64,000 nucleotides of DNA from Candidatus Binatia bacterium. Its GTDB lineage: Bacteria; Desulfobacterota; Binatia; UBA12015. The stretch is from positions 1 through 64,000 of the forward strand of contig JAQWRY010000085.1 in assembly GCA_029243485.1 (NCBI GenBank). Reading direction: 5' to 3'. The notes under the pieces were generated by a model. It made no database searches. It worked only from the letters and a program-made list of their open reading frames with translations, and was not told the origin of the DNA. Below, one piece after another: positions 62,822-64,000 of this stretch. Each line of letters begins with the position of its first letter. The stretch's first letter is position 1. The position numbers and the translations under genes were made by a program.

Positions 62822-63874
62822 ATGGCCGCGACCGCGCAAAGGATGCGGGTGGCCTTTTGCCAGGCCGCAGGAGAGGTGCAGCTTCGCGAGGCGGCGGTGC
62901 CCCGCCCCGTCGGGGACGGTGAGGTGCTGGTTCGCGTGCGGCGTTGCGGCATCTGCGGCAGCGACCTGCACTGGTACAACGGGGAGACTCCCCCTCCCCT
63001 GGTTTGCCCGGGCCACGAGATCGCCGGCGTCGTCGCCGCGGTGGGAACAGGCGTTGCGAACCTGAGCGAGGGAGATCGGGTCACAGCCGAGGGGATGCGA
63101 ACGTGCGGCGCGTGCGCGTTCTGCCGGGCCGGCCGCAGGCAGCTGTGCCCCGGCATTCGGATCCTCGGCCTCTCGACCCCCGGAGGGTTCGCCGACTACC
63201 TGCTCACCGATGCCCGCCACCTCTACGCGGTGCCGGACGGGATCGACGACGAGCTCGCTCAGCTGACCGAGCCGCTCGCCGTCGGCATCCACGCGCTGCA
63301 CCAAGCGGACTTCCAACCCGGCGGGCGGGTTCTGGTTCTCGGGGCCGGCTCGATCGGTCTGCTATGTGTCCCCGCCGCCGTTGCCGCCGGCGCAAGCGAG
63401 ATCGTCGTGTCGGCACGGCGACCGCACCAACGGGACGCGGCTCTCGCCCTCGGGGCGCATCGGGTGATCGACCCCGCGAGCTTGCGCGGCGCAGCCGTGG
63501 CCCGCGCCGACGCGGGGTTCGATCTGGTGATCGATACGGTCGCCGACCCGAAAACCAGCCTCGAAGATGGCCTCCTGGCCGTCCGGCCCGGTGGAGCGGT
63601 GGTGGTCGTCGGGGTTTACACGGCGCGAGCGTCCCTCGACGCGCTGCGGCTCATGACGCACGAGATCCGGCTCATTGGTGCCATGTGCTATGCTGGGACT
63701 GGAAACCGAGCCGATTTCGAGGTTGCCCTCGGCCTCCTCGAGAGCGACGGAGAGGCCATCCGCAGGGAGATCGTGACCCATCGGGTCCCGTTTGAGGCCC
63801 TCTCGGAGGGCTTTCGGCTCGCGGCGGACAAGACCACGGGTTCGGTCAAGGTGAGCGTTGCGATTTCCGACTAG
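62822..63874 (+). CDS. zinc-dependent medium-chain alcohol dehydrogenase
   Basis: A 350-residue MDR oxidoreductase. Catalytic zinc ligands are Cys in RRCGICGSD and His-Glu in PGHEIAG; the structural zinc site is complete (TCGACAFCRAGRRQLC). The Rossmann motif is VLGAGSIGLLC and TEPLAVGIHA is the usual coenzyme-domain entry. The subgroup is sorbitol/threonine-dehydrogenase-like, but the substrate cannot be set. ATG 62822 is used; an internal Met at 62843 is possible. It is the last complete gene in the window. Confidence 0.92.
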   Translation: MAATAQRMRVAFCQAAGEVQLREAAVPRPVGDGEVLVRVRRCGICGSDLHWYNGETPPPLVCPGHEIAGVVAAVGTGVANLSEGDRVTAEGMRTCGACAFCRAGRRQLCPGIRILGLSTPGGFADYLLTDARHLYAVPDGIDDELAQLTEPLAVGIHALHQADFQPGGRVLVLGAGSIGLLCVPAAVAAGASEIVVSARRPHQRDAALALGAHRVIDPASLRGAAVARADAGFDLVIDTVADPKTSLEDGLLAVRPGGAVVVVGVYTARASLDALRLMTHEIRLIGAMCYAGTGNRADFEVALGLLESDGEAIRREIVTHRVPFEALSEGFRLAADKTTGSVKVSVAISD

Positions 63875-64000
63875 GATCAGACCGTTAGCTCGTAAGGATC
63901 CGCCCACCGGAACGTCAGTTTCGGCCCGATGGCGGTGGATGCGGGTGTCCTCGGAGCGGGGACGTGGGTGGGGTTGGTTCAGCGACCGGCAAGGCGGGCA
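63875..64000. other. window end without a supported gene
   Basis: On the reverse strand a short open stretch ending at about 63885 reads like a protein C-terminus (KLTFRWADPYELTV), but an in-frame stop about 30 codons upstream and no start codon make it unsupported here. Confidence 0.4.

Overview
The window is about 65% GC and gene-dense, with many ATGA or GTGA overlaps between neighbouring genes. The gene set is bacterial and Gram-negative in character: RND efflux, lipoprotein signals, a flagellar FliA/FliM/FliN/FlhG set and homodimeric AceE. It also carries many acyl-CoA and CoA-transfer enzymes. It recalls Deltaproteobacteria in the broad sense (Myxococcota- or Binatota-like genomes). That placement is inference from gene content; no 16S rRNA or ribosomal protein gene is present.

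Layout. 1-6.8 kb: stand-alone metabolic genes (cupin, SGNH hydrolase, amidohydrolase, crotonase, phosphotransferase, lipoprotein hydrolase). 7.08-11.57 kb: a mobile region holding an IS3-family element with a recognisable -1 frameshift signal, an internally deleted integrase-type transposase, and a small integrative element (integrase, zinc-finger-like protein, divergent HTH gene). Its integrase end abuts the 5' half of a tRNA-Leu(UAA) gene whose 3' half is not seen. 11.6-19.6 kb: sulfatase, RNase D, four tRNA genes, two unusual domain fusions (BRCT-MerR-TPR and RRM-HicB-like), TadA and acetolactate synthase. 19.6-28.7 kb: AceE, a four-gene leftward operon (tautomerase-like, beta-propeller, MFS, XRE-cupin) and the 5-oxoprolinase operon pxpBCA. 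28.7-33.3 kb: a three-gene overlapping envelope operon (SGNH hydrolase, small secreted protein, SurA/DsbA-like protein), then enolase. 33.3-42.1 kb: copper P-type ATPase, tandem CoA-transferase, acyl-CoA dehydrogenase, SDR, M50 protease and two truncated-looking envelope genes.

42.2-51.2 kb is the most interesting stretch. The leftward operon fliL-fliM-fliN/flhG-fliA has open reading frames, and fliN and flhG are one continuous frame, which would give a FliN-FlhG fusion protein. Around it lie remains of a flagellum: a motA-like gene with an in-frame TGA, frameshifted pieces resembling flgD and flgE, and a deleted flagellin C-terminus joined to a broken IS3 orfA. Either a motility system is decaying while its switch/regulator operon persists, or some frames are damaged by sequence error.

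51.2-64 kb: G3E GTPase, GNAT, S-formylglutathione hydrolase, methylacyl-CoA racemase, an RND pump with its adaptor, an SpmA-SpmB-like fusion, glyoxalase I with 6-phosphogluconolactonase, a zinc-knuckle protein with a histone H1-like repeat tail, and a zinc alcohol dehydrogenase. The metabolic theme is CoA-ester, organic acid and aldehyde handling. All family calls were made by eye from motifs; no database search was run.
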